A DNA stretch of 36,166 bases from Zygnema cylindricum (GCA_037447655.1 JBBHKE010001152.1:1-36166), one strand, 5' to 3'. Counted from the first letter of the stretch, positions 10,526 through 20,870 are shown. Numbers and translations: made by a program. The notes: generated by a model from the letters alone, not told the origin.

Positions 10526-11079
10526 GAACTATCAGGCATTTCCTGTACTCGGTACACTATGTTCTAGTACTCATCTGGTAACTTCATGATAAGGGTGTTA
10601 ACTTTCATTTTCATTTTACCTGTCCACTAGGCACTTTCTATCTCCATATACAAACAAGAAAGATCATTACAGTAATCTAACATCTTTCCTCCTTTGTAAG
10701 TGTAACTCACTAGTTTTTGCTCAACCAACTGGAGCTTTTGAATAGGTTTAACTCTATAAATCTCCACCAAACTCACCTAGAACTACTCGGCCTTGTAAAT
10801 GTAAAGATGAGGGGTTGCCAAAGCTTGAGTGAGGTGCCTTAATATGAAGTTCTTGGCAACCATATTTACATCCTCCCACATTTGAGTATCGTTCTCCGCA
10901 GTCTTCACGGTCGCCGCTCCTGATATTGTGGCAATAGGAGTAAGGGGTGTCTCCTTCCCTTTCCCCTTTTCGTACACACTGATGTCCCTATTATCTCACT
11001 CCTCCGCTGAGGCAGCTGATGCTGCAGGAAACCTTACTTCTCCAAATCCTGGTGGAGTTCCCGAAGGTGGACGTTTCAC
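10526..11079 (-). pseudogene. Inner copia gag N-terminal part and truncated leader
   Basis: Minus-strand sequence equivalent to 5290-5814 of the outer element. The 64-residue open piece at 10783-10977 (KGKETPLTPIATISGAA, then NDTQMWEDVNM) is gag; a TAG follows at 10783-10785. More stops follow toward 10560. At 11079/11080 the leader is joined directly to mid-LTR sequence, so the primer-binding site and the 3' part of the 5' LTR are gone. Confidence 0.8.
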
Positions 11080-11264
11080 TCACTCTTTAGTCCTTCCTAT
11101 AGAGTTGAGGCAGCCATAGCTCCATCGCTCTCTCTCTCCTTCAGTGACTACACCAAGTATGGGGGCAAGAGAGAAGAGATGGAGGCAGGTTGCCCGCATT
11201 TTCTTTATCTGTTTCCGCTAATTATTTTGGACCTAGAAACTACCAAAAACTACTTATTTCAACA
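11080..11264 (-). repeat. Remnant of inner copia 5' LTR (185 bp)
   Basis: Matches the first 185 bp or so of the 3' LTR (6674-6858), at about 93% identity by eye, starting TGTTGAAATAAGTAG on the minus strand at 11264. It ends abruptly in TCACTCTTTAG beside leader sequence ending GTTTCAC, with one to a few bases of overlap, consistent with an end-joining deletion. Confidence 0.9.
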
Positions 11265-12229
11265 AACAAGAACATAGTGTAGCGGTTACAGGAAATGCCT
11301 GATAGTTCATGGAAATAAAACACAGTAGTCAAGATGATACTTGTGTAGGAAAACACAATGGAGATTTGGAGAGGAGGAAAGAGCATTCAAGCTCTAACAA
11401 CAGGAGGGGACCGATGGGGGAAGGACCAGAAGAAACCGTACAAAGGGGAAAGAGATCATTCTGGAGGACCGAGCCCCCCAAAGGGTCTTTGTAATGTTTC
11501 CAAAAAGCCGGGACACTTTATCGCAGATTGTGTCAAGTTGTCGGAGTGGAGGCTCCAAGAGAACCGTGGAGGGGGTTCTTTAAGAGGGAAGAAAAAGGCA
11601 CTTGTGGTTACAAAAGTGACAAGAAAAAGCGAGGATGAGTCTTCTAACGAGGATGGGGAGCTTCTTCTTGACGAGAGTCTGGAGGAGAAGGAGATCCCTC
11701 GGAGACAGAAGTGTGCCCTTGGAGCAATTCGGGAAGCTCCACAAGAAGGATGGATCATCGACTCAGGTGCTCCATGCATATGTGTCGTGATAAAGAACTC
11801 TTCACTAAGTTAAGAAACATCCCTACTGTAGAGATAGAGTATGGGGATGGGAGAGTGGTTACTACAGATCTAGTGGGATCAGTAGATTTGAAAGTTTTAG
11901 TGGAGGGTAAGTCTTCAATACTTACATTCTCAAATGTACTCTACATTCCCCAGCTGAGTAAAAATCTTGTCTCTACGTATGTGTTAGATGACAAAGAGTT
12001 TGATACCTTCACTAGAAAGGGTGTCTTTACAGCTAAGTATGGGGATGAGGTTTACTTCACGGCAGATAATGGTAGCCAAGAAATGTTTAGGCTTAACCTG
12101 AGTAATGAAAAGAAGAATGCTTACTATGTTGCTGTTCCTAAGTTGATGATATGGCATAAGTGGTTGGGGCATGTGCATTTTGATAGGTTAAGGGAAATTA
12201 AAAAGCTTGGGGTAGTAGAAGCCATTTAG
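11265..12229 (+). pseudogene. Outer copia gag C-terminus, protease and integrase zinc region
   Basis: Continues the outer gag after the inner insertion. The frame from 11358 carries the altered knuckle CNVSKKPGHFIADC and reaches the protease motif DSGA at 11760-11771. A one-base deletion there, relative to the inner copy, shifts the frame. The protease body and the integrase zinc region (WHKWLGHVHFDRL) continue in the frame of 11711-12229 and stop at a TAG (12227-12229) where the inner copy has CAG. The segment is almost identical to 9600-10525 of the inner element in inverted orientation. Confidence 0.9.
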
Positions 12230-13319
12230 TTTGGGGATAATGAAATGATGCATGATAACAGTGGTTGTGCTCAAGGGAAGGCTCACAGACTTCCCTTTCC
12301 CAAAGTCGCCACATATAGAGGTGAGAAAGTATTAGATTTGGTCCACACACATATTTAGGTACCTGCAAAAGTACCTTTGGTTGGAGGAAAGACGTTTATG
12401 ATGATAATAACCGATGACTAGTCTAGATACTTTAGAGTGTATTTCCTAAAAACAAAGTCTGAAGCATAAACTTTCTTCAAAGAATATAAAGCATGGAGTG
12501 AGAAGTTGCATGAAACCCCCATTAACAGGATAAGGAGTGATAATGGGGGGGGTATACCTCTAACCAGTTTAAGGAATATCTGAGAGATGAGGGAGTGCAG
12601 CACCAGAAAACTGTACCATATAACCCGGAACAAAATGGGGTAGCTGAGAGGTTTAATCGAACACTAGGAGATAGTGCATCCAGTATGTTAGCCGACAAGA
12701 AAATACGAAAGAGATTTTGGGCAGAAGGAATGAACTGTGCCAACTACATTAAGAATAGAGTCCTTACCTCAGCTGTAAAGGGAGTGATACCTTATGAGAG
12801 ATGGGTAGGAAGGAAACCAGATATCTCACACCTTAAAGTATTCGGTAGCCAAGTTTACAGTCTTGACACGGATAGGAAAAACTGGAAACTAGATGTTAAG
12901 GAAAAACCTGGATACTTTGTGGGATATGATGAGGATGTCAAGGGATATAGAGTCTATGACTTAGCAAAGAAAGATATCATTCTGGTCAAACACCTAGTTG
13001 TCATGAATGAAGGGAAGTCGTTTGACCCTTTCAAATATACAAATAAGATAAAAATCAGATTTGAGTCCGAGAATGAGGAGAACGCGGTCGTTCCCGAAAA
13101 GGACATGAATGAAATCATGATTGCAGATTAGGGGAGATCCGAGATACAGCAAACTTACCGGAAATCTCACATACTCCTAGGGACATCGAGGAGATAGAAA
13201 AAGTGAGACCAGAACCGGCTCCCATGGATAGGGGAGCCGATGAGACAGTGAGGAGAAATCCAAGACTTCCATCCATTCCAGCTTAAGAGTTTTAGGGAGG
13301 AAGAAGGAGCAGCAAAAGG
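12230..13319 (+). pseudogene. Outer copia integrase, broken
   Basis: The integrase core and C-terminal region, open from 12595 to 13131 (PYNPEQNGVAERFNRTL, RKPDISHLKVFGSQVY). Upstream are stops at 12356-12358 (TAG), 12419-12421 (TAG) and 12467-12469 (TAA), all shared with the inner copy. Private damage: a G run of eight at 12545-12552 instead of nine, which shifts the frame in the DNGGGY motif; a one-base loss at about 13128; and TAA at 13284-13286. The TAG at 13293-13295 is shared. Integrase function is certainly lost. Confidence 0.9.
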
Positions 13320-14950
13320 ATGCAAGAAAAACAGGTCGCTCATATGGTAACTAAGCTTTATCACCCAGATGAGCCTCAGTCTTACTCGAAGGCAGTAAAT
13401 AGTCCTAAGAAAAAAAGGTGGATTAAAGCCATAAATGATGAGATGGCTTCGATCATGGAAGCAAATACTTGGGAGCTAACGGATTGTCCTCCAGACAGAA
13501 AACCTATCGGGTGTAAATGGGTATTTAAACTAAAATTGAATCCAGATAATTGCATTGAGAGATATAAGGCTCGATTGGTAGCGAAAGGGTTTACCCAAAA
13601 AGAGGGGATTGACTATGAGGTGACCTTTGCTTCAGTTGTTCGGTTCCCATCAGTAAGGATTCTCCTCAGTCTGGCAGCAGCGGAAGACATGGAAATACGC
13701 CAGATGGACATTAATACTGCTTTTCTTAATTGTGAGTTAGAGGAAGAAATTTTCATGAAGCAATTGGAGGGGTTCGTGGAGGCAGGAGAAGAGAGCAAAG
13801 TATGCAGGCTAATAAAGTTCTTATATGGACTGAAGCACGCTCCCGACAGTGGAATAAAAAACAAGATGAGTTTCTGACTTGTCTGGGATATATTCGGATT
13901 AGCTCTGACCATTCTATCTTTATGTTTGAAGATGAGAATGGTGTCATTTTTATTGCAATTTATGTGGATGATTTGCTTGTATTGAGTAAGTCTTTGGAGA
14001 AGATCAATAGGCTAAAGAAATTTCTTCGGGGCAGATTTGATATGAAGGATTTAGGTGAGGCAAAATATATTTTGGGGATCCAATTCGAGAGAGAGATGTG
14101 GGGAAATGGATTATCAGACTTACTCATAAAGAAGCAATAGGTAATATGCTTGAGAAATTCTAGATGGAAAAGGCTAACACTTGTACCACTCTCATGGACT
14201 TGAAAAAAGTAAGTGATGGGAATGAAGGAGGATTGATGTTTTTAGATGATCAAATGAGTCCAAAGGAGAGAATTTATGAAGTCTATCCCTTATTGACAAG
14301 TCGTAGGAAGTTTGATATATTTTATGAACTGTACCAGGCCGGAATAGCGGCAGCAGTAGGAGTCCTCAGTAGGAGTCTTAATGATCGTAGGAAGAGAGAT
14401 TCGGAGGCAGCCAAGAGAGTCATCAGATATCTGGTGAGAACCAAAAAGTTATGGTTGCATTTGGGATGGGAGCACACTGACATCACTACTTGGAGTGATG
14501 CCAATTATGGGGACGCACCTACAAGGAGATGTACTTCTGGTTATGTGTTGTATGTGGGGGAAGCTGCTTGCTCTTGGAGCAGTAAGCAATAAAAGGTCGT
14601 TGGTGAGTCCACTATGGAGGCTGAGTACATGGCCTCGTGTTCTGTTGTGAAAGAGTTAATGTGGGTCAAGTCCTTATTGCAAGAACTGGGGTATATGAAG
14701 AAGGGGGTGCATCAAGTGTTTTGTGATAACCGAACTGCCATCGCAATTGCAACTAATCCAGAGCATCATTTCAAAGCTAAGCATATGGACATAAGGTTAA
14801 GTTTTGTGAGAGAAAAAGTTGAGAATAAGATTGTGAATCTTGTATAAAAATCACATGAGGACATGGTGGCTGATATGATGACAAAACCAATACCTTCTCC
14901 CAAGTTAAAATATTGTAGAGAAAAGTGTGGACTGAAGTTAAAACTGGACT
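13320..14950 (+). pseudogene. Outer copia reverse transcriptase and RNase H, broken
   Basis: RT begins near 13320 (MQEKQVAHMVTKLYHPDE) and keeps IGCKWVFKLK, DINTAFLNCELEEE and LYGLKHAP. It then shifts frame near 13843 at the same base as the inner copy and continues with QWNKKQDEFL to the catalytic YVDD at 13961-13972. RNase H follows: YLVRTKKLWLHLGWEH, then WSDANYGD, TSGYVLY, a TAA at 14590-14592 where the inner copy has CAA, then TMEAEYMA and DNRTAIAIA to a stop near 14847. Stops and shifts show it is dead. Identity to the inner copy falls from about 97% in RT to about 83% in the last 300 bp. Confidence 0.9.
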
Positions 14951-14965
14951 AGAAAATAAGGGGAG
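14951..14965 (+). other. Polypurine tract of outer copia
   Basis: AGAAAATAAGGGGAG directly before the TGTTG start of the 3' LTR. It is the standard plus-strand priming site. Confidence 0.88.
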
Positions 14966-15977
14966 TGTTGAAAATTATTAGTTTAATATAGTATTTTCTA
15001 GGTCTAAATAATTTGCTACAAATAGGAAAAGAAAAAGGCGGACAGCCTGCCTGCACCTCCTCTCTCTACCCACCATACTTGTCGTAGTCATTGAGGGATA
15101 GAGAGGGTGGTTGAGCCATGGCTGTCGTAGCTTAAGCAGGCAAGACTAAAGAGTGACTTATGTCACTCTGAACAAAAGGTTGAGTCCGATAAACTCGAAC
15201 CTCTGACCGGCAGAGCGCGGCGTAGCCGTTAGCTCTAACCAGTCTGTCGTAGAAGTCCGTTAGGGTACATTAGGTTTGATAAAATTTTAAACACTATTGA
15301 GACCATGAATTCGAATAACGGCACAAACAACTACAGTGCATATAACCTAGTGTTATATATAGTGCGAAACATTATCTCGCACGAAACAAATGAATCAGAC
15401 ATTTGTTTAGACGACCGACATTTAATGTCAGATTTAATCCGACAGCGTATATCTCTGCCGAGATCGCGGAATGGTCACTTTGGCGTTTATGGACATGGCA
15501 TGAAGTGGCGCCACGTGGAGGGATGACATTTGGTCGCGGGAATTTTGGGGAACATAAGGACGAATTAAATATGGACAGGCGTCCACTCAATAGTCTTGCC
15601 GTACACAGGCCGTACAAAAAGTACATCAGCCGTAGTACCTTTTTGTACCCTACAGTCGTTTGATTGGTTTCGTACGTCAATAGATAAGGGTTGTGAGAGG
15701 GGTTTAGGACTTAGAGAATTTGGTAGATAGTGACCTCTCTCCCTTTGAGAGTTTGTATAAACTTGGCATCTTTGCCACCTTATAAATTATCGGCTGGTTG
15801 GCCGTTTTCAGTGATTATTTTTGCTTCAGACTCAAGGGAGTCCAGTTTGCACATAGGTGCAGTCAAAGTGTCATTTTGTCTTTATAGACAGCAGAGGTTG
15901 TGGCTTGAAGTGGGTTAGCTAAATACTATCTAAAGGCTTTCTGTATTCTATGGTCCATTGGAGGACACAAAATTGCA
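14966..15977 (+). repeat. 3' LTR of outer copia
   Basis: 1012 bp, TGTTGAAAATTATTAG to AAATTGCA, matching 4166-5176 throughout. The first half differs by about 8% and the second half less. TATA-like TATATATA near 15355. It is followed by TCTAC, the right half of the target duplication. Confidence 0.93.
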
Positions 15978-17503
15978 TCTACCACTTGCTAACAAGAAGA
16001 AAAGAAAATGGTGGGAAATCACTGGCAAGGAGGAAGCAAAAAAACAACCTCGCCGCCACGAGAAAAATTATTGTCCAAAAACTAAAATTCTCAAAGTTTG
16101 AGAATTAGCCTAAGTAGGTGCTACGCTATACCTAAGCAAAACTAGCATATGTCTAGCCTACTTTACATGCATGAAACTACTTAAGATGTTGGCCAATAGG
16201 CGGCCAACATCATCTACCGTACGCTTGACAATATCCATTGTCCGAGGGTAAAAACCCTCCCTAACTACATGTATGCGCGAACCTACATGGGTTTGCGACT
16301 TAAATAAATAGAAGGTATCGAAGCGTTGCTGATACTCCCGGAAATCAAGATTCAGCGCCAAACGATACTTCGCGTCGATACTCCCGAAATAATCTGCATA
16401 CGCACGAAACGAAACATTCTGGAAATCGCGTTGCACCGCCCAAGCGATATTTTGCGTCCATACGTCGAAAATCGTGTACCTACGCACGAAATGAGAGGTA
16501 TTGCACGAAATTAGTACTATACAACCAAACGTGAAAATAAATGAATTGACGTGAAATCGCACGTGCGAACGAAGCAACATGAAAGCGTGCGTGCATGCAG
16601 AATACCGCGAGTGCGTGCGAAATATAGCACGTGCATCTGAAATACCGCGTGTGCGTGCATTATATCGTGCGCGCACGCCGAATATCGCGCAGGCGGGCAT
16701 GATATTGATAGGATCGAATAATAAAACACTGAGTGCAAATGCAAGCGGAAGCATAACAGATAAAACACACACAAGAGAAATGTAACCCCAAGAAAATAAA
16801 TATATTCCAAAGGGAAACTTTTCTTACATAATTTCCTCACACCCTCAAAACGCACTCAATCTAACTCCTCTTAATCATATAAAAGATAATCTTAACAAAC
16901 CTCCTCTAACTCCTCAATAAACACCACAAAGCTATCAAACTCCCTTAACTCCTTGAACTCCTTCATAATCTACAAAGAGGATCAACTCTCGCCAAATTGA
17001 TAAGAACCTCTCTCTCACTACGCCTCAATATACTCCTTCAAACGTCACGTAACAAAACCACGGTACACGATTAGAAAGGCGTAAGAGTCAACGTGGTGAA
17101 AACATCTGACCGACAACTGCGAACCGACTTGAACTACACGGTACGACAAGACAAGTCAACCACGAACAGACTTGAACCACACGGTACAACTAGAATTTAC
17201 GTGAACCGAAATGACCAAACATTTTCCACGTCACTTCAATAGTACGACTAGAACTCGCGAAAAACGAAACGAACAAACAGTTTCTACGTCACTTCAAATA
17301 TCCAGCGACGAAACTACTTCGTCACTAACTTCTACGTCACTTCAAATATCTTTCTACGACACTTCAAATATCTAGCGACGAGACTACTTCGTCGCTGGTC
17401 GTCGCTACTTTAGCTACGAGAATGTCTCGTCGCTAAATGAGTTCTCAGTACTAAATCCTAACAGATATCGTGCGCGTGGGCAACTGACACGATGCGACAT
17501 GAC
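15978..17503. other. Non-coding flank with small repeats, no gene recognised
   Basis: Resumes the DNA interrupted by the outer copia. It holds a 20-bp minisatellite (16593-16712), three copies of a TCTACG(T/A)CACTTCAAATATC-like segment between about 17280 and 17375, and a short hairpin AGCGACGA/TCGTCGCT near 17376-17398. The minus-strand open frame at 16158-16772 crosses the minisatellite and matches nothing I know. Confidence 0.4.
16593..16712. repeat. 20-bp minisatellite, six imperfect units
   Basis: Units start at 16593, 16613, 16633, 16653, 16673 and 16693. The rough consensus is GCGTGCNGAATATCGCGCGT, rich in CpG and alternating purine-pyrimidine GCGC/GTGC steps. A weaker unit may precede at 16573. 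Confidence 0.75.
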
Positions 17504-17619
17504 AATAGAGGGGGGGGGGGGGAGAGGGGGAGAGGGGGGGAGGGAAGGGGGGGGGAGAGGGGGGGAGGGAAAGAGGGGGGGAGGGAGAGGGAGAAGAAGA
17601 GAGAGAGGGAGGGAGAGAT
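17504..17619. repeat. G/A-only purine tract
   Basis: About 115 bp of almost pure G and A on the plus strand with many runs of four to ten G. Such tracts can form G-quadruplexes or triplex DNA. The opposite strand gives a spurious proline/serine-rich open frame. Confidence 0.9.
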
Positions 17620-18311
17620 GCAAGACACGGTTATTTAGAGAGGTCGAAATTCCATCGGAACATAAAACTTTTTGCTATGACATTGTATATTTGTTTTATA
17701 TGGTATGTGGGATGGATGGCGTATGTATATCTTATGTCATATGTATGCTGTACGTATGCCATACACCTATCATATGCATGTCATTTGGCCTATGTATGTC
17801 GTTACGTATGTAAGTGATATGGATGCCTTATGTACTTGGTATGTATTTCTTATGTTGTGGCGTAAATATGTCGTGACAAACATAAGACATACATGTGGCA
17901 TATATATGACTTACATACGAGAGCTTAAGATATGCATACATATACAAACGACAGATGTACTGTAGTTTCTCCCTCGAATTCTCGCTGGAGAAGATGTCGC
18001 CATTGGTCAGCATGATTATTGAAACTCGCAGGTTATTGTAATATCGAACTGAGTGAATAAATAATATCAAATTCCAAAGGTCCAATCGTAAGAATCATAG
18101 CTCAGGCGATTGCCCTCCGATCAAGATAGTCGACTGTTGGCTATTGAATTCTTCTTGTTTTCAAGAAGTATTATACAGTAGCATTCAGAAGTCAACCAAT
18201 CTACTGTACCGTAACGCGGATGCACCTTTACTCTGTAACTTGATTTCACAATCCGTGACTCTGTGTAGTGCGTACCAAGTTGGAAATTAGGATAAATGCT
18301 TGTTGCGATGG
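17620..18311. other. Non-coding, TATG-rich degenerate stretch
   Basis: Between 17690 and 17930 the motifs TATG, GTATG and CATA recur irregularly (for example ATGTCATATGTATGC and TATGTATGTCGTTACG). No gene is recognised. 17950-18311 shows nothing of note. Confidence 0.4.
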
Positions 18312-19232
18312 ATGGCACTTTTCCAAGTAACCAAAATTCAATTTTGTTACTTTGTTTTTTAAGATAGATTTCACGTACTACTTTTAAAGCGTTCTGGTGT
18401 AACGCAATGAAATCGTTACTTTAAATTGTGACGCATGCAGATGCGGGTGTAATTTGTGACGGTTGTAGACGATTATAAAACTTGCCACAATTGATGACGT
18501 TTACGAAACAGATACGGCTGTAGACGTCTACTGAAGTTTCTTGTGACATTGTGGTTATTTAGTGTTTGTGACATTTTGTCATCAAGCTCACATATGATTG
18601 CGTCGATATCACTAATTCTAAAACTTTCAACCATGGCTTTCTGATTTTTTTTTTCCTTTCTCACTCTTATTGCCATCAAAATACGCCCAACGACAATCAA
18701 AAGGAATTTTTTTTTTAGATATTTCATTTGATACCATTATTGTCTTTTTTCATTGAAAGAATTGTGAGATAGACGCGGTAGTGGGAGAGGGAGAGAGAAA
18801 GAGGCGCTATCACAGACCTTCGCTTTTGTGAAATGGCATTCGTTGCTCAAGACTCGTCCACTGCCCCTAAACGAAAAAAAAGTCCTTTCTCGCTAAAAAT
18901 GGAGAGTGGTTTTTCTTTCGGTACTCCGCGTACTGCAAAGAAAAATCCAAAACCTCTGACTCGTGCGACAACGTTTGCCTATTCGTTGACATATTCAAAC
19001 TTTAATGAAAATCACTTCGTGAGTTCAATTATGTAGAAGTTTGAAGATGAGGGACGCGAAAGTGGGTCGAAACGCGCTACACGACAAACTGCAGTACATT
19101 TCAAAGTGACGCAAATTGTACTGTTATAATTTAATTTTGTTGGTACGGCTGCAGATTTTCTCGTTTTGGGCTAAGTTTTGACGGGAAAAGACAAATACAA
19201 GCCGTTACTTTATCACGTGGGAAATTGCCCTG
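18312..19232. mobile_element. Degenerate Tourist-like element (oldest copy)
   Basis: It shares the internal landmarks of the other copies in the same order: a TTACTTTGTTTTTTAAG-like left end, TTTGAAGATGA followed by GTGGGTCGAAA, GTGACGCAAATTGTACT, TGGTACGGCTGCA, then a GACGGGAAAAGAC-like right end. Left end GGCACTTTTCC and right-end complement GGGCAATTTCCC pair only loosely, and I could not define the target duplication. Boundaries are approximate. The 67-residue ORF inside is not a gene. Confidence 0.55.
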
Positions 19233-19248
19233 AGTTGTGAGGCTGGAG

Positions 19249-19320
19249 TTCCATGGGGAGGTTCTGGTAATTGTACGAACAACATTCCATGAGGAGGTTC
19301 CTCTAATTGTACGATTAACA
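19249..19320. repeat. 36-bp tandem duplication
   Basis: Units 19249-19284 and 19285-19320 both start TTCCATG and contain TAATTGTACGA; about 80% identical. Confidence 0.7.
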
Positions 19321-19422
19321 TTGCTAGTTGTAACATTTAGGACTTTGTATTATTGGGTGTTGACGTATACGAGTGGTACACGTAGAAAAGCAAAATAATA
19401 CATATGATGAAACTGAGATGGC

Positions 19423-19447
19423 AAGCCTACACGTCGCGTGTAGGCTT
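19423..19447. repeat. Short perfect hairpin
   Basis: AAGCCTACACG, three-base loop TCG, then CGTGTAGGCTT. The 11-bp stem is perfect. Function unknown. Confidence 0.75.
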
Positions 19448-19505
19448 CCGCGATTCCGTTTTGAAATTTTAATTTCCATTTTCAAAATTCAAATTTGGTA
19501 TAGTA

Positions 19506-20870
19506 CACCATGAATTGTTATTAGACTATAGAAATTATTAGTGTCAATAATGAATTAGTGTCATTGATGTTAATTTGTGTATCAATCCCATATTCCCATT
19601 GTGAAAAAAATGTTTAATTGTAATTTCTCCATAGCGTTGATTTAGGTCTACATAATCCGCCATCATTACATATACGTTAAAATAGGTAGAAGTACAAAAT
19701 CTGACAATCCGTACCACGTCTTGTCCTTCCATTGTAATGAATCCATAATTCTAATTTAGGTTTGCGGATGAACAATCATTACGCCGCTCATACATATTCA
19801 CTAAAATAGGTACGAGATCATTATATGCGCAATTCTGTATGTAACCGACATAAGTAAACAACAATTTCCGTATGAATTCCGGTAACGAAGTACAATGATG
19901 TACAAACAACCACCCTCTATACACCACACTATTCATTAAATATGTACGGTGACACCATTGACGCTAATTCACAAGAACCGTGATTAACGTCACGGATAAA
20001 TTAGAATCAGTCATTGTAATTCGGTTATCAATGTGAAAATTTTGGGGCGCCGATATAGAGTACATAAGGGTATGTCCCCATGTACTTGTAACTTAGCAAA
20101 CTTACTTTGTATTTTAGCGCGGATCCGCCGGACCCAGGTTTCAAGTGTCCCTCTGTATGTAAGGACGAAATCGTAACTTACGCTTGTGACGATTGTATAC
20201 GTCATCAATACCTGTGACGGTTGTCAACGTCCACAATCTGTGGTCGCACGTTATTTTTTGGAACTGCTTGTGACGTCGCATGTCTTACCGTGACATTTTA
20301 GACGTACCGCCTTCCAGTCTGTGCCATTTCACGGTTGAAGACGAGGCGCTTTGCCTTTTGTGTCTCCTATCCGGTCGACGTGAAATGGCATCGGAATTTG
20401 AAGACCCCTGCAAAAAAGAAATCCGTACTGGATGAAAACAGACAAAACCAAACAAATTGTGTACTTTTCTTCGTCGTAATCGAACGCAAACGGACAAAAT
20501 ATAGCAAATTATGTACTTCTCTTTGTCTTTGGAAATCGTATGATTTTTTTTGAAAATTACGGCAAGCGCGAATATATGTTCCTATTTGTTTATCAAAAAT
20601 ACCTAGTTTTGAAACACATCGCGCATGTGTTTTAAGCGTAAGGTTGAAGATGACGTTTTTTGTCGTGGAAGTGGGTCAAAAAACACAAAACGACAAATTT
20701 TCATACATCTTAAATTCGAGGATGACGCAAATTGTACTCTACAAATTTGCGATTCATTTGTACGGTTGCAACTTAGGCAGTACGGCGCTGAGTTTTACAA
20801 GAAAACGACAAAAAAAACCCTTACTTAGGCACATTGGGACATACCCTAAGTCTAATAACGATTCGCGGTT
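19506..20870. mobile_element. TA-type inverted-repeat MITE, interrupted by a Tourist-like copy
   Basis: Left end CACCATGAATTGTTATTAGAC (19506-19526) pairs with the right end at 20850-20870, 17 of 21 bases. TA flanks both ends (19504-19505, 20871-20872). This is the same terminal sequence as the elements at 25000, 34072 and 34749. A Tourist-like copy (20068-20846) landed 3 bp from its right terminal repeat. Without it the element is about 583 bp. The interior is AT-rich and non-coding. Confidence 0.65.
20068..20846. mobile_element. Tourist-like MITE copy 1 (PIF/Harbinger-type)
   Basis: 779 bp flanked by TAA on both sides (20065-20067 and 20847-20849). Left end GGGTATGTCCCCATGT; right-end complement GGGTATGTCCCAATGT. 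A 3-bp TAA/TTA duplication with GGG-starting ends is the hallmark of PIF/Harbinger and Tourist elements. No transposase is encoded, so it is non-autonomous. Confidence 0.85.

Larger units (their letters stand above)
5815..11264 (-). mobile_element. Inner Ty1/copia retrotransposon nested in the outer gag
   Basis: Minus-strand copia of about 5.45 kb. Its 3' LTR is 5815-6858, followed (in its own reading direction, preceded) by a polypurine tract at 6859-6874. Its 5' LTR survives only as 11080-11264. The host sequence reads GAGTACGA on the left and AACAAGAACATAGTG on the right. The undisturbed equivalent in the inner element itself (near 10560) reads GAGTACTAGAACATAGTG, so the target site is in gag, with a decayed 5-bp duplication (TACGA/AACAA, 3 of 5). 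The element lost most of its 5' LTR, its primer site and its leader in one deletion ending at 11080. Confidence 0.9.
4166..15977 (+). mobile_element. Outer Ty1/copia retrotransposon, interrupted by a nested copia
   Basis: The LTR pair (4166-5176 and 14966-15977) starts TGTTGAAAATTA and ends TTGCA. A primer-binding site follows the left LTR and a polypurine tract precedes the right one. Flanking bases are TCTAA (4161-4165) and TCTAC (15978-15982), a 5-bp target duplication with one mismatch. Domain order is gag, protease, integrase, reverse transcriptase, RNase H, which defines copia. Positions 5815-11264 are a second, inverted copia inserted in gag, so the uninterrupted element would be about 6.36 kb. 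The two LTRs differ by roughly 5-8% by eye, so the insertion is old, and pol is full of stops and frameshifts. Confidence 0.92.

Noticed and set aside
16593-16712. CRISPR array
   Set aside because: Adjacent 20-bp units without spacers, in a eukaryotic context.
16158-16772. 204-codon minus-strand open frame
   Set aside because: Its first part is the 20-bp minisatellite read through, and the rest shows no recognisable domain; length alone is not convincing in this repeat context.
17414-17623. Pro/Ser/Leu-rich open frame, minus strand
   Set aside because: It is the complement of the G/A tract.
18833-19036. 67-codon plus-strand open frame
   Set aside because: Lies inside the degenerate Tourist-like element and has no homologous frame in the other copies.
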